Assembly (NCBI GenBank): GCA_905250115.1 | Contig: CAJNOI010000037.1 | Span: 124,001 to 188,000, forward strand | DNA length: 64,000 bases | Direction of reading: 5' to 3' | DNA from: Adineta steineri | Taxonomy: Eukaryota > Rotifera > Eurotatoria > Adinetida > Adinetidae | Shown here: positions 47,704 through 62,103 of the stretch, in pieces | How the letters are laid out: every line of letters begins with the position of its first letter | Position numbering within the stretch: the stretch's first letter is position 1 | The notes under the pieces: model-generated | What the model was told of the DNA's origin: nothing | What the model saw: only the letters and a program-made list of their open reading frames with translations | Database searches by the model: none | Made by a program: the position numbers and the translations under genes

Positions 47704-49779
47704 TTAAGCAAAACTATTCCGTTTTGATGCAAAACGACGTATTGAGTAATAATATTGTTGTTGATGTTGTTGTTGTTGCTGCTGATCTATACACATTTGT
47801 TTTTGATTATTATTTGATGCAATAAATATATATAAATTATTTCCTTTACGTTTATGTGAAAAATAATTTAGTTGACAAGTTAATATTGATACAAAAGCAC
47901 GACGAAATCGAACATTAAATGCTGTATAGATAAGCTATAAGAGAAAAAAATGTATTCTTGCAAAAAAAAAAACATTTGCATTTCTTCTTACCGGATTTAT
48001 ATTTGATGCAATATAACCGAGCCAACTAGTTAAATTTAATAGTGATGTTTGTACATTACATGATGGACAAACAGCTGAGAGAATATTTAATATCGAAAAT
48101 GGAAGCCATGCAACAAGAAAAACAAAAAATACTATGCCAAGCACAGTCATTGCCCGACGTTCACTTGTTGTTTCTATTCCATTTTTAAATACATGAACAG
48201 CTTTTTGTACAAATGTATTATGTAAAAATGAACGTTGTTGTCGATTAGATGCTGGTAATGTTGATGTTATACTAGAAAAAAACGAGATAAATATTTTTAA
48301 TATTGACTTTTTTTTTTTTTTTTATCAACAGGAAACTTTTAAGTAAAAAAACTAAACTTACGGCCATTTAAGTTTTTCATCAACATCAATCATTGTTTGA
48401 GACCGACTTGTTGATGTTGTTGATATTGATGGTGATTGATGTAAATCTTTTAATGATGTACTTTGATGATATTGTTGTGATGAAGTTCGAATTTTTGAAC
48501 ATGATCGATGTCGCCTTAAACGATCCGATGCTTGTGTCATCATAACAACATGTTCATCAGGATCTGAATAACATTTTGCTGCTTCTTGTTGAAGACGTCG
48601 AATTGTTAATGAATATGTAACAAGCATTAATATACATGGTACACAAAAACATACAATTGAACCACAGATTATAAATTTTCGATTATTCAAAGCACAAAAT
48701 TGTTTATTTTCATTATAAATAATTAATATATTATTTTTATCGGTAAAACCAAGTATAAGAATAGTACATGATATAGCAATTGAAAATGTCCAAATTAATA
48801 CAATAGTTAAAAATGTTTTACATTTACTTCGTTCTCGACTACGAAATGGTCGAGATATATGAAGAAAACGATTAATTGAAAGAATGGTTAAATGCCATAT
48901 TGATGTTGTACATAGAAGAACATCAAGAAAAACATAAAGATTACATAGAATTATTGGTAATTTCCAGGAACCTATGTATAAAAGAATATATAATTTTTAT
49001 GTATACTTCTTAGAATTATGTCAAAGAGTTCGTATATATCGTTTAAAGATTAAATGTCATAAAAAATTTCGAATCAATTAGGTTAGAATGTCTCGATAAC
49101 GACCAATAAATTATTTTGGCATTTCAATCATTGATTTATTCAATGTAAACTCTCTCTCAGTGACATTCTCTGGTGAACAACACAGTACATTTTTTATATG
49201 CCTCAATTATCTATAAATTATAATCAGACTGTTTTATTTCTATAGACATAAGGAGAACTTTTACGTATTTATATTTTGAGTGTAACATGCAGATGATATA
49301 TGATTAATAAATAAAACAAAAAGAGCAATTTTATATAAGGTGAAAAGTCAGTTTAACCTTGAAAGAATTCTTTTACCCTTATGAGTTATCATAAACATCA
49401 AAGAAGGAAATACTCGGGATCTTATTTTAATGAAAAGATTAAATTTTTTTTTTATAAAAGTTCATAATTTACCTTGCAAATCTTTAATGATTGAAAGTGG
49501 TATAACAACAAGACTAACAAGACAATCTGCAATAGCCAATGAAAATAGAAACCAATTTGTTACAGTTTGTAATTGTTTATCAAGTGATATAGATGCACAT
49601 ACTAATAAATTACCAAGTGTACCAAATACAGCTAATATTGATAAGATTAATACTGGCCAATTTAAATAATTTATAGTAACCGATGTCGTATCATTTGTTA
49701 ATAATAAAGATGAATTTTGATAATGAAGAAAATTCAAATGATTTGAATCTGATATTGTCTCATCAAAATAGGTCGTCAT
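47704..49779 (-). CDS. Class A GPCR, biogenic-amine-like
   Basis: Four minus-strand exons, 49779-49473, 48971-48362, 48271-47992 and 47934-47704, phases matching, 475 residues. Seven helices are visible. N-terminal sequons NSS and NDT; TM1 GTLGNLLV; TM2 SLAIADCLVSL; TM3 FLDVLLCTTSIWHLTILSINRF with Asp3.32, the amine-binding residue of dopamine, serotonin and octopamine receptors; TM6 VAWLPFSI; TM7 WLGYIASNINPLIY. Loop 3 is long, Ser-rich and basic. The G-protein motif DRY reads NRF, and CWxP reads AWLP. The C tail has a polyglutamine stretch. D2-like is the nearest guess; ligand unproved. A CACTTAG acceptor lies four bases before the ATG. Confidence 0.88.
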
Positions 49780-50839
49780 TTTCTAAGTGTAAAAAAATTT
49801 ATTGAAAAAAAAATGAAGCAAATCTCAAGACTAAATAAGTATTATATAGAGAAATATGAGTGCACATTCAAATAACTCTTTTTCTCTCTTCTCTAATCAT
49901 CATTTCTACTGTTTTCTCATTTTCTCTCTTGGCTCTTCTTTTATGATTCCATTAAGATTAGTAAAAAGAAGAGATAGAAAGAGAGAGAGAGCGAGAGAAA
50001 AAGCAACTCTTGCACTGACGACGTATCTACCATTATCATTTCAATGAACAACAACAACGACGACGACGACAATAAACACGCAAAGTATTTACTCAGGCGA
50101 AGAAAAAGATACTAAATAATTAGTATGGAAAAAAAATCATACACAGAAGATTGACGACAATTATACATGCTATCGAACAAGATATTATGATTTACATAAG
50201 TTTTACATTAGTTAAAACATACTTAGATTATCAATATTTTATCATTAGACTTGTCATTTTTTCAAACATATCTATATTATAATTGATATACAGACAATCA
50301 ATGTATTTTTCAAGCTAAATTAGATTTTTTATTTTGATAATTCTTTTATCTAACAAAATCAAAGTACCTCATCGATGAGTACTTTAATAACGATAATAGA
50401 TGTCTGACAGTAATTTATTATTCTTTGTATAAAGTGGAGCAAAATTGATCTTTTCTTTCGATAAATAAATTTTATTACCTACGCAAAATAAAAATAAATC
50501 TTTGATAAACTTGCATGAGGGACTACTTGAAATCTATATATAAAGATAATAGCTGGATTAATGTATCTTTCGGTTGATAGCACTAACAAAAAATAAAAGT
50601 ACAAATTATTTATATATATGTAATAAGTTCGTGCTTATGTTTCAGTTATGTAACGACACGAATAACTAATCTTAAGTTAATTTGTTATCTCTTACAGTTT
50701 ATTTGACATCAATAAATTTATTAACAAAAATAGAAAAACACACGCACACAAATACAGTTTTTGTATCTGATCTTTTCTTTTTTCTTCTTGAATTTGTTGT
50801 ACATGGTTACAAAAAAAAAAGATAAATATAAAGATACAA
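49780..50839. other. Intergenic between GPCR and LamG/WD40 gene
   Basis: GPCR upstream region and 3' end of the LamG/WD40 gene. It contains a GA-rich tract (49966-50005) and a short CGA repeat near 50050. No gene supported. Confidence 0.5.
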
Positions 50840-53800
50840 CTAAGAAATAGAAGGAGTTAATGATTCATCATGTGGTTGAGTATATTCAAATATAAGTAAA
50901 TTACGATCATTAATAGATTTACCAATAATTAGATATTCTTGTCGTTTATTTAAATCATTTGTTATTAAATGTACATATAAAGATTGTATTGAATCTAATG
51001 AAGATATTAATTCATTAATAACATCTTTACGATGAATATTCCATGTACGAATACGTTGACCAGTCTTATCAACTGAAAGAAAATGTCGTTGATCAAGCCA
51101 ACTAATTGAATGAATCTAAATAATTTAAGAAAAAAAAGATTTTACTTATAAATATTTGATTTCAAAATATATATTTTGTTCAAAAGAAAAGATCGTATAT
51201 GACATTATAATATAAAATTATTATTTATTTAATGAACTTCAAAGACATTTACAAGTATAAAAGTCATATATTTCTATTAATATCACGAACATATGATATT
51301 AATGAAAAATAGTCTGAGAATTATTTCGAGATTTAAACTTCGAATCAATTTTGGCGAAATAAAGCGATGCCCAAAATACTTTCTATACAAAGTTTTGATC
51401 TGAAATTTTGTTTTTAATAAATAGATCTTTCTATTATTGGGAAGTTCGAGATAGTTGTGTGTTTTTTTCTCTAGGTATAGATTTCACAATCAATTTGATC
51501 ATTGCGTGCTTTTATAATAGATGGCTAATTTCTTTTTTGAAGAAAAAATATATCTCAAGAGAAGCATGTTTATTTTCTTTAAAACTTTCAAGATTATTTT
51601 TAATAATTAATAGATATATTTGTAGATAACGTTTTAGATTACATCTTTCTACTCGATATACTTTGATGTAAGTATAAACAAAGCCGATAGTGCGGTTGTA
51701 AACGTAACTTAATACCACTAAGACCTAATGAATATGAAAGACACGATGGAAAAAATCTGTTCATGAGTGACTTTTATGATAGTCCTTTCAGTACTATTGT
51801 TTTAAAAATGTACCTCTTCCAATTAGTAAATGTCATGATTTAGAAAATAATTTCATTTCTTTACACTCGTTTTCGGTCCTTTCATTTATTTCCGCATGAT
51901 ACTATGCAACATGCTTTAATAATGTCTTATTTTTGTTATGACGAAGACAGACAGATTAAGTCATTTTATTTAATTATCAGTTATTATTTTGCACGATCGA
52001 ACAAACTCGTCAATTTTACAGATCAAATATTCAAAAAAACCATTATTCATGTGTCATAGCTATAGAAATAGTTCATTTCTGACTCAAGAAATAAGTATAA
52101 ATCGATCTCATTTCATGTAAATATCTTAAACTCAATAAAATGATTTCGAGGGTCTACCAAGGCTTATTTATCTGATGGAGATTTATTAACTGTATCAAGA
52201 TTATACAGGATGTATTCCAAAATGTATAGAATTTTTTTTAAATAAAGCGTAAAAAATAAATCTCACTTACTAATGGATCGGAAATCGTTGAAATTAATGT
52301 AAATTGTCCCATAACAGGTGTAACATCCCATATATGTATTATACCTTGTTCCATATGTATTAATAAACGATTATTACTCATTTGACAGCTATATATTTGT
52401 TGTATTTTATTATCTAAATTTAAATGATGAAAATCATAATTAACTAAAATTTCTCCATCATATAATTGCCAAATAATAATTTGATTTGTATGTAAAATAG
52501 TTAAAATTTGTTCATTATCATTATTATTTGAATCATTTATTGGAAATGTATTATTTGGATCACAATTAAATCTTGTTAAAATCATTGTACAATTACTTGT
52601 TGATTCTGATGTTGTTGTTGATAAAATTTGTTCATTATCTATTATTGATATTGGTTCTAATTTAAAAACAACAAAACATGTATAAGGACTTGTATGTTCT
52701 GTACAAACAACAAGTACATAAGATTCATTTTTAGTTAAAATAATTCGTCGTATTTCATCACCAATTGATGTATCAGGATCAGATTTAAGTTCACGTGTAA
52801 GACTACAGGAATTAATATCAAGTAAACCAAGTGATATACCACGACCATATTTTTGTTTTCCAGCCATATAAAGTATTGATGAATTTCGAGATGTTAATGC
52901 TACGGAACATTTTATTGGATGTTGACTTGTACGAACTGTATAATTATCTGTTGACCAAATTTTAACAGCATAAGGATTAATATTTGTTGAAACTTCATAG
53001 AAAAGTCCAATTAGAAATTGACCATCATAAGAAAATAATATATCATGACAAGAACCAACTGATGATATAGGTAGTTGAGAATGAAAACTTCCAGTCTAAA
53101 AAATAAAAGAGTTCTTTTTTTGGTACTAAGGTCTACTCATGAATAATACATATGATATTTTCAGAATGACTATCAGATTTCGCTGTACAATTTACATTTG
53201 AATAGAAGAATTCTACTATTCGCTTGAATAATATTCGAAAATTTAATGTCGGTTAAACATGGAGTATCATATTTATTTTTCTCATAAGCTAATTGCTTTA
53301 GAGTTATCGGATACGTTTATCTATCATACAAAGAAATTAATGAAATATGAAGATATTCATTCGCTTTACGATGTTTAATTGCACTTAGAGGACAACGAAA
53401 TCAGTTATCTTTTTTTTCTAAGGATGTAATTTATTTTGTAAACTGAATCACTTATTATCGAGAATATGTACCTGAGACTAATAATATAGAAGGGCTATGA
53501 CGTCAGCGCTTTTAATTGCATTGACCTAGAACTTTTAGACGTCTGGTTCTTAAGCATAGAACAATTGTTCTATTATGGGATTGTATTCCCAATAACAGAG
53601 GAACTAGTGTTGGGTCAAAAGAACCTCGTAAGGAACGAAGTCTTATGAAAGAAAGTGCAAAGTTACCGAAACTGAACGATCGCGTTAGTAATACACTTTC
53701 GTAAGCTTTTTTGTGAGATTTGGTAGTTTTAAGTTTTTAAAAAAGACAGGTGGGCCCATCACTAAGAGGAACCATACATTCAAGTGTTCTAGACTAGTAC

Positions 53801-56800
53801 AAGTAATTGTCCTACCTCTATAACATAGAGTAGATGAATATCTTCATTGTACGTAAGTTTGCTAGTTTCTTTACGGCAGAAACGTATCAGATATGTCTAA
53901 AGTTATTGCTTACTAGAAAAGTATACGAAGATTTTAGCACATATATTACTCCCACACTCTGTATCGACACTATATATCTACGAGAAAAACTAATTCTTAT
54001 AAATTATGTGTTTATATTACAAATTTTACATTGCATTATACGATATCTTATACTAACGGAATCTGAAAGTTAAAACTGAATCAAATGAATAATAAATGCT
54101 AAATTTGAGAAATAAAAATGTACGTCATTAGTATCAAGTTTTTTTTTCTGATTCCGGTTCATGAAATACGATATGATATACTTACAAGTGCATGTGATAA
54201 TTGTATACGATTTTCATTTGCTGTAGCTAATAGAATTGGTTCATTATTTATATTATTATTATTATTTGGTTGTAATGCATAACAATCAACAAGATTTTTA
54301 ACATAAAGAAATAACATTTTTGTGTGAATAACAGATGATTGATTATTTTTTAAAATTGATCTTCGTTTTATTGATGAACGTTTTTGTAAAAGATCTTGTT
54401 CAATATCTAAATTAGCCGCAAGATCACATGAATAAACAGCTGAATATGTTTGTGCACTTGAATTATCTGCATCTTTTTTTAATGAACGTAATGTTGTTGT
54501 TGTTGTTGTATTTGATGAATGTGATGATTGTGTATGATTTGCTAATGGTATTGGTAATGGTAAATCATTATTTGATGACATTAAATGATTAACTTGATGA
54601 TACATTGATGTTGAAGACGATGATGTTGGTTGAGATAAACTTGAATGTATACAACAATGTTCATTTAAAACACAATCAGAATTACGATATGGTATCGTTT
54701 TATTTTCATTGATTGATGATATTAAACGATAATTATCTCCACCATTATTATTTGTTGATAAACGAAATGATGTTGGTTTTGTTTCATTTGTATGTAAATA
54801 ACGTAAAAATCTTGGTAAATGTTTTTTTGAATCTCGTCTATCAGCTGATGATGATGATATTGAACAACGTTTATTTTGTTGATTTAAATGTGAATAGGTT
54901 TTTCCATTGGTTTCATTATATGTATAGGAAAGATTTTTTCTTCTTGTACTACGATTAGTACAATGTAAACGAATAAATATAAATAGAAGAAATAAAAGAA
55001 AACAAGCAATAATTATTGAACCAATTAATAAACCACGAATACCAAAACGTGTTATTTGATGTGAAAACCATTGTATTAATGTTCCACGATGTTCAATTGG
55101 TATTGGTGATATAATATTAACTCTTGGTTTTGGTTCAGCATGATGTATATAATCAGCAATTGCAATAGTTGATGTATCAATTGTTGAATTTAATATAGAA
55201 GTAATACTTTGAGTATTATTAGAAGTAAATAAAGATGTAGTAGTTGAAAATATTAATATATCAGATAGATTAGTTAAATTGAATTGACCAAGATATTGAT
55301 TAGGATAAACTTCTTCGACATCACCTGATCGAATAAGTGTATTACCAAGACTATCAAATATTGATTGACGATTCAATGATAAACCTGAATAGAAGAACAA
55401 AAGTTTTGATTTATAATTCACTTTTGACACTGTTAGTGAGTATAGGATATGTGTGAGTCGTGACAGGAGATCACAAGTACAAATATTTGTACTCGTGGTA
55501 CTATTTATGACCTTGGACACGTAGATGTGTCAGTACTAAAAACAGAACATAATTGTCCTATTATGGGAAAAATATTCCCAAACAAAAGAACTTAATTATT
55601 CTGTTTTGAGAACTTTTTCCCTTAATAGGACAATTATGTTCTGTTTTTAGAAATGTCATTTTATAATGAAATGATTATGTTCTGTTTTTAGGAATAACAC
55701 GCCGAAGTGTTCGAGATCAGTACCTATTGTACCTTTGCGGTGAACAGGTTCGGAGAAGAAATGAACAATAGTTTTCAGACGGGGCAAGTAAGCATATAAA
55801 ATCTCGTTTTTTTGGTGGGTGAATCGAAATTTCGGATAGGCGCGATCTACCCGCTAGATAAAACACTCATTCATGATCGTAAAAGCTATATTAACCTACC
55901 AGCAATAACTCCATTCCATTGTGAAGTATTTTTAAAACTTCCAATTGTTATTTGTCGTTGTGTAGAATAAATTCGTTGATCTGAAGAATATATTGGCTCT
56001 AAAAATAGACATTTGATTATATATTTTTTTTATGTCATCTATTCTAACTTACTATTTTCTCCTGTTAATGTAATCTTAACACCATCAACATATAATTCAA
56101 TAGCTGATAATTTTCGAATTATTTTAATTACATGATATACTCCATCAGTTACATGAGCTATAGCTGAATAAACATCCGGTTGTTTTTCACCTAAATTTAA
56201 TTTTATGTATGATCGTCCTTGTACCTAATAGAAATATATTGAGATATAAATATTATCAATAAAATTTTAAATATACTATTTCATATTCCAGACTATAAAT
56301 ATTTGAATCTGATTCTAAACGAAATATTTGTGCTGACTTTGATGATGTTTGAAGACCAAATGTAATTGTATCGTGTTCAATTTGACGTGCTGAACTCATA
56401 ACATATTCAAGCATACCAACAGAATCATGTTTACCAAAATAAAAACCATTTGGTACTATTTTTTAAATATCCATATATTTTTTTTCAAAAGAGAAAATTT
56501 TACTTACATTTATCACAACGTTCACCTACATAACCTGTCTCAGTACATTCACATTTAACTCCATCATTTTCATTTGATGTACATATACCAGAATGAAGAC
56601 ATGTAAAATCATAACAAAGTTTATTTAAATCTATATAAATACATACAAAAGATTATAATTAATTAGGAAAAAAATATTTTCGTAACTACTAATGACAAAC
56701 AACATAACAGGACAATAGGAGGGAAGGAAAATGGTGTGCTACAAACAATCATAGCTTACCAGAATTTTCATTCGATGTCATATCAGATGAATCTACTTTT

Positions 56801-59800
56801 GCGCTAACTTTTATCGAAAAACAAAAATAAAGATACAAAAACTAGCTTACCTGAACAAATATTCATTTTAACTTTTCCATGAAGTACTAATGCAGTTTGA
56901 TAATCAAGTAAACGACCATCAACAATAAAACTTGATAAACAACCTTGAAATCCATACGAATTAAGACCAGAACCAGTTAAATTGATTGTATTACTATTAG
57001 GTATACCACCAACATAAAGTACAGGTTGAAGAGAAACAGCATTTCGAATACCATTCGTTGATAATGTCGAACGATTGACACGATTATCAACAATTAATTC
57101 AATTCTATAATTCATATCAAAACAAAATTATTCTCAAACATAGTTCATCAGAAATATAGGGCGGAAACTAGGCATGTAACCGAACGGTTCGGGTTCGGGG
57201 TGGTTTGGACCGAACTCTAACAATTGAAGCATCGAAATGATATTTCTGATATATGTGGAGACATATTAATAGAAGTTATGAAACATCAACTGAGCCGGAA
57301 CTGTTCGTAGTTCGGGTTCGGTTGATATTTCATAATCTCCTTTATTATGCTTCCACACATTTCAGGAAAATTATTTCGATGCTTCAATTGTTAGAGTTCG
57401 GTCCAAACCACTCCGAATCCGAACCCTAAAACCGAACCCGAACGTTCGGGTTCGCTACATACCTAGCGGAAATCGTAATGTATACAGAAATGAAAGTAAA
57501 TGTTGGTAATCTTTTGTAGCTCAATTATATGCTTTGTCTAGGTAATCAAAGACTATAAGATGAATATTTTAAATTTATATTAATCACATATCAGTTAATA
57601 CGAGAAGATTAATAAAATCCTTTTATATTTAGATTATTCTTCATATCCAACTCATATCATTAGTGTATTCCTTCAAGTATCTTTTAAGTATACCTATTCA
57701 CTCAAAGATTGATCTACAGTTATTTATGTACAAGGTTATAATAAGAAGTCAATTAAATAGCTTTCGAATACAAGGTCTGAAGTGTTTCATTCGATTCTAT
57801 TTATGGTATTGATGAAGCTACTAGAACATTAACACTTACATCATTGATAACTGATTAACTATAAACATAATATTTTCTTACTTATCAGTTCCAAGTCTTG
57901 TTACGCGTACTTCATGCCATTTTCCATCGGATAATTTTGTGGATTCATCACTAACAATTTGTCGTTTACCAAAACCAAAATCAATAAATAATACAAGTAT
58001 TCCTGCTCTTAAACCAATAGCAAAATATTCATTTAAACCTTGTGCATAACGATATAATATAATACCATCAGGTACATATGAACGAAATAGAAAATAAATA
58101 TCAAGTTTGCCATGATTTTTATTTTGACTTTCACGTTCCGAAAAAGCTATATATGATGTTTGAGTATCTATTGTAACTAAATTAAAAAATGCTATACGAT
58201 AACCAATCGTAATATGTTGACTGTGAGAATGAAATGATGATGGTTGAATTTGTTCTTTTCGTGTTGTTAAACTCGAAAATAAATATTCATCATTAAATAC
58301 AAGATCACTCATATAACCAATAAATGGTTGAAATATATCAGTATTAAAACGACGTGTATCACCGACTAATAATGCATTTATATTCCAACTAGATACAACA
58401 TAACTTGGAACTTGTGCTAAAATATTTAAAAAAAAAAAATTTCAAAAAATTCCAATTGAAAAAATATATATATACATGTTCGTCTATCATCGTCAACATT
58501 AAGTATAAATATTCCATTTTGATCAATTTCAAATTGTAACCAATGCCAATTATCATTGTTTATATTTTTACCACATTGTGCAGTCTATCAAATAATGCAA
58601 TAGATTAAAATTAATTTCAAACAATAAGATTATTTAGTTTTATAAAAATAGTTCGATCAATAAACAAAATATCTATACCTATTTAATATGAGAGATATTT
58701 ACTATGTATAATTGGTATGATTATTCTGAAGATAACACATTTCAAGTACGATTCACGACAATTATATCAACTAATAAAAGAAATTTATTTATTTGTTTAC
58801 AATTGTTATTTTAAGATATGTTCATCATCATTATTGTCTACTTAAGATCTTTCAAGTAGATGTATTGACTTGATATTCTCCATGGCCTAGATCAACATGA
58901 GTAGTATTTCAGTCGGCATGTCATTATTATTTCATAAGTGCAAATAAATAATCGTGCTGCTGCTGCGATACAGTGCACAGTATGTTTTACAGGTTTCTCC
59001 GTTACACCCACATCCGTTATAACATGTATGTTCATTATACAGAGATTTATTTCAAGCAAAAATAAATCTAGAAACTCGAAGCTACGTATAAATGTGATTG
59101 ATTCTTCTAATTATATGTCTTTAATCAATCACAATCATGAGGATAAAAATAAAAATCTCTTATATATAGTGATGACAATCATATAGTTATCTATCTATTC
59201 TAAATCAACAAGAAATATATGTCACTCTAAAGATTTGCTAATGGAACTAAGCTCATAACTCAATGCCTGTCAATATTATCAATGCAAATAACTTATAATT
59301 AATTGTATTTTTATCTTATTACGTCGATTAACTATTCGAAAGCTACTTTATGAACCTTGTTTTTTGAAAAACATTGATGTATGTTTCTTATTTTTATAAA
59401 ACAGGAAACACATTTTCGATAAACTATATTTTTCCTTTGGGCAAATATGAACGGAAATAAATGTCCTAAAAATATGTCTGACAGTTGTCATATCTTGTAA
59501 AAGATTGATAGGTTTTGTTATTTTCAACCCAATGCTTAAAATAAAATTACTTGATAGTAATTTTATATGATAAAATGTTTTGTATAAAATTTTAATAAAT
59601 TTTTTAATTAATAGAAATATAATCTAATACAGTTATATATCGAATAATTTGTTAATCATCATATATCTTCTCTTCACTCTTTTGATTATATTTTCCCTAT
59701 TTTATATAATATAACTATTACTCAAACAAAACATAAAAAATGGTCAAGAAAATGCAAACATTCATTCATCCGATAGTTTTTCTGCCAATTACATCCGGAT

Positions 59801-62103
59801 ATCAAATCAATTTTTGTTTAGCTTTAGTTTTCGGCTATCAATATACATGCCGAATAATTAAATTTTGTTTTTCCTTTTACATACGCTTACTTAGATAGTA
59901 ATGTTCTGAGTTTGATTTAAGATATATACTTAGACTAATATTGATCAGTAAATGAATGATAACCTTGATAGACAGTAACAAAAAAAGCTAACAATTCATG
60001 TCTTTTTCCTATTCATCCGTATCCTTACTAGTTCATCGAAAAAGCACGTATAACTATAATGATTCTTTTTTTATTTTCTCTCTCTCCTTCTCCCTCTCCC
60101 TCTTCCTATGTATCTAGTATAGAACAGATTGTTAATCAGGATAATAAGAAAAGGGAAGACCGAAACAAAAAGAAGAAAGTTAGGTTTCGAGAAAATGCAA
60201 ATTGTTCTTTGATATAGCTTCTGTTGTCTTGTTAGTTGATGCGTAAATGTGAGAGGCATTGAAATTAATGAGAAAAGAGATTAATATTTTCTTGTTACAT
60301 ATAGTTGAACATTGAGAAGACAGTTGAACATTTTACTTATCTATAGTTTTCTTTTCCTCTTTTTATCTTATATAAAGTACCATATTTGTTAAAGGTGGAA
60401 CTAACTATAATGATTGACAACAGATTTCTACTTACACTGACAGTTGATAATGCATTTTTTTTATCTACTTGAAGAATAGTAATTTCGATTTTACCATTTG
60501 TATGTTCAATTATAATAAATGGTTGTATTGATGTTAAAGATTTACGATGTGTTAAAGAAAGTAGAACACCATTTGATATTCTACCTAATGTACGAAAACG
60601 TACGGATAAACGTAAAGGAAAATCAAGAATTCCTCTATGACGATAATCAATAAATGATGATGAATTAAATGTAATTACTACTAATGATGTTGATGGATCT
60701 AATCAAAGAAGAAGAAAAAAAAGTCATTGTTTCATTTCAATTAATCAATGAATAAAAAAAAGAAAGACTTTTTCTTTGTCTTTCCAGTTCGTTAATCAAG
60801 GTTAATTAAATATTTTTGCAGTGATTAACATCTATCATGCATCAACAGATATTTCTATCATCAAGTATATTTGCTCAATATAACAGAAATAACTATTAAG
60901 AACAATTATTTTGTCTATGGTTCACAGAATTAAAGAAAAACTATTCGACCATATATTCTCATTAAATAACTAAATGAAGTAAGATGTGTCTATATGTATG
61001 TACTCACCTGATCGATATTGTTGTGGTATATTACGTTTGACAAGTTCTTTTTTATTTCTATAACAATCTTTCGTTGATAGACTTGTTGTATTTATTATTT
61101 CATTTTTTGATATTAATGAAACGAAAATTTTCTTATTATAACGATCATAATTAATTAAAATTTTAAATTTTGATGAGAATATTAATGATGAACTATAATT
61201 ATTTCGTTTTAAATTAATGATATGATCATTATGATCATTATTAGTAAGTATCATATGACATTGTTCAATTGTATAACATCGATTTGATATAGTTATTGTT
61301 TTATTAACAGCAGGAATAATAACATGAGTAGAAAGTTTTTGACATAACTAAAGAAAACATTCAAGTGTATTATTTTGATATAATAAATAAAAATCTGTAG
61401 GAGGTATACAATCATAATGTACGATAGGTGGTGTTATTCTTATGAGATGTAAGTGATTACTTAAGAAATGTCTTTCTTTTGTTCATTGTAATTATCAATA
61501 GTATAAGATGTAAATATCAAAGTCGGTCAAGTGATTAACTTATTTCTCTTTTGAATATGATTGTATGAACTTCTAATGTTTCACATTAACTTCAATATAT
61601 ATATATAATCGTTACCAAAAAAAATAATCAATTCTTCATTTCGACAATGTTTTGTATTAAGTTAAAAAGAGTTATTACTTTGCCTAAAGCAGACATGGAC
61701 ACACCCATTATTTAAATGAACTTTTCTTTTCTCTCAGAGAACAAGGTGGAAACATATACATATGCTCTTTTGTAAAGAAAATATAATTATGTTAAATTAT
61801 ACATATTCATATTTAATGGACACTACACTGACCGACATTACTTTAGGTATCATCTGTTGATCAGTAAGACTTAATGTATTATGTATTCACACAATGACAA
61901 ATGCTAACGGTCATATCTTTTCAATCTATGTCTACACCCTCAAAAGACAAAAATGAAACCTACTGGTCAAAAAAAATAATACTAGTCTCTTATATGAATA
62001 TATAGAAATCATCTTCTTCTTCATCTAGATTTACCTGTAAACTTTGACCATGAAAAATATAAATAAGCACCAATATGGATATAATAATAATGTTGTTTTG
62101 CAT
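50840..62103 (-). CDS. Receptor-like protein: signal peptide, LamG x3, EGF, TM, WD40-like propeller
   Basis: Thirteen minus-strand exons: 62103-62035, 61347-61008, 60698-60436, 58584-58476, 58416-57882, 57104-56851, 56630-56508, 56455-56277, 56224-56053, 55998-55900, 55384-54186, 53095-52271, 51115-50840; all phases fit, 1480 residues. Order: signal peptide (1-21), Cys-containing segment (22-136), LamG1 (about 139-325), LamG2 (about 340-520), one EGF with six Cys (525-563), LamG3 (566-730), membrane helix (about 832-853), Ser-rich cytoplasmic linker, then from about 1070 a beta-propeller with WD-like endings (VKIWSTD, IIIWQLYD, IHIWDV, IRTWNIH). The ectodomain resembles neurexin/axotactin-type adhesion proteins. 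Exon 11 is a single frame that carries TM, linker and the first propeller strand, which supports one protein. No PDZ ligand at the end. I know no named homologue. Confidence 0.8.
53500..53830. repeat. Transposon-like sequence in intron 11
   Basis: GC-richer than the surrounding intron. It has a perfect 18-base palindrome ATAGAACAATTGTTCTAT (53556-53573) followed by TATGGGATTGTATTCCC, resembling the arms of the element at 55536-55650. Boundaries are unclear. Confidence 0.5.
55536..55650. mobile_element. MITE, 115 bp, in intron 10 of the LamG/WD40 gene
   Basis: Inverted arms of 37 bases (55536-55572 and 55614-55650) starting CTAAAAACAGAACATAATTG, with one mismatch over the arms. A further copy of the arm end (ATTATGTTCTGTTTTTAG) follows at 55673-55690. 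No clear target duplication, so the superfamily is open. Confidence 0.78.
57169..57465. mobile_element. hAT-like foldback element, 297 bp, in intron 5
   Basis: Ends TAGGCATGTA and, inverted, TAGGTATGTA; nearly the whole element folds back on itself in arms of about 145 bases carrying GGTTCGGGTTCGG motifs. Flanks GCGGAAAC (57161-57168) and GCGGAAAT (57466-57473) form an 8-base duplication with one mismatch. This fits a non-autonomous hAT element inside the LamG/WD40 gene. Confidence 0.85.

Noticed and set aside
54713-54958. Plus-strand frame opposite the LamG/WD40 cytoplasmic linker
   Set aside because: Antisense of low-complexity coding sequence.
55385-55520. N-terminal extension of the exon 11 frame with its own ATG at 55520
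   Set aside because: A TTCTATTCAG acceptor at 55385 joins in phase to the LamG exon upstream; the extension is intron.
55855-55868. Second full copy of the CAGTG-TTTATCTAG hAT-like MITE
   Set aside because: Only 14 bases of one end match; no opposite end was found, so listed only as a possible remnant.
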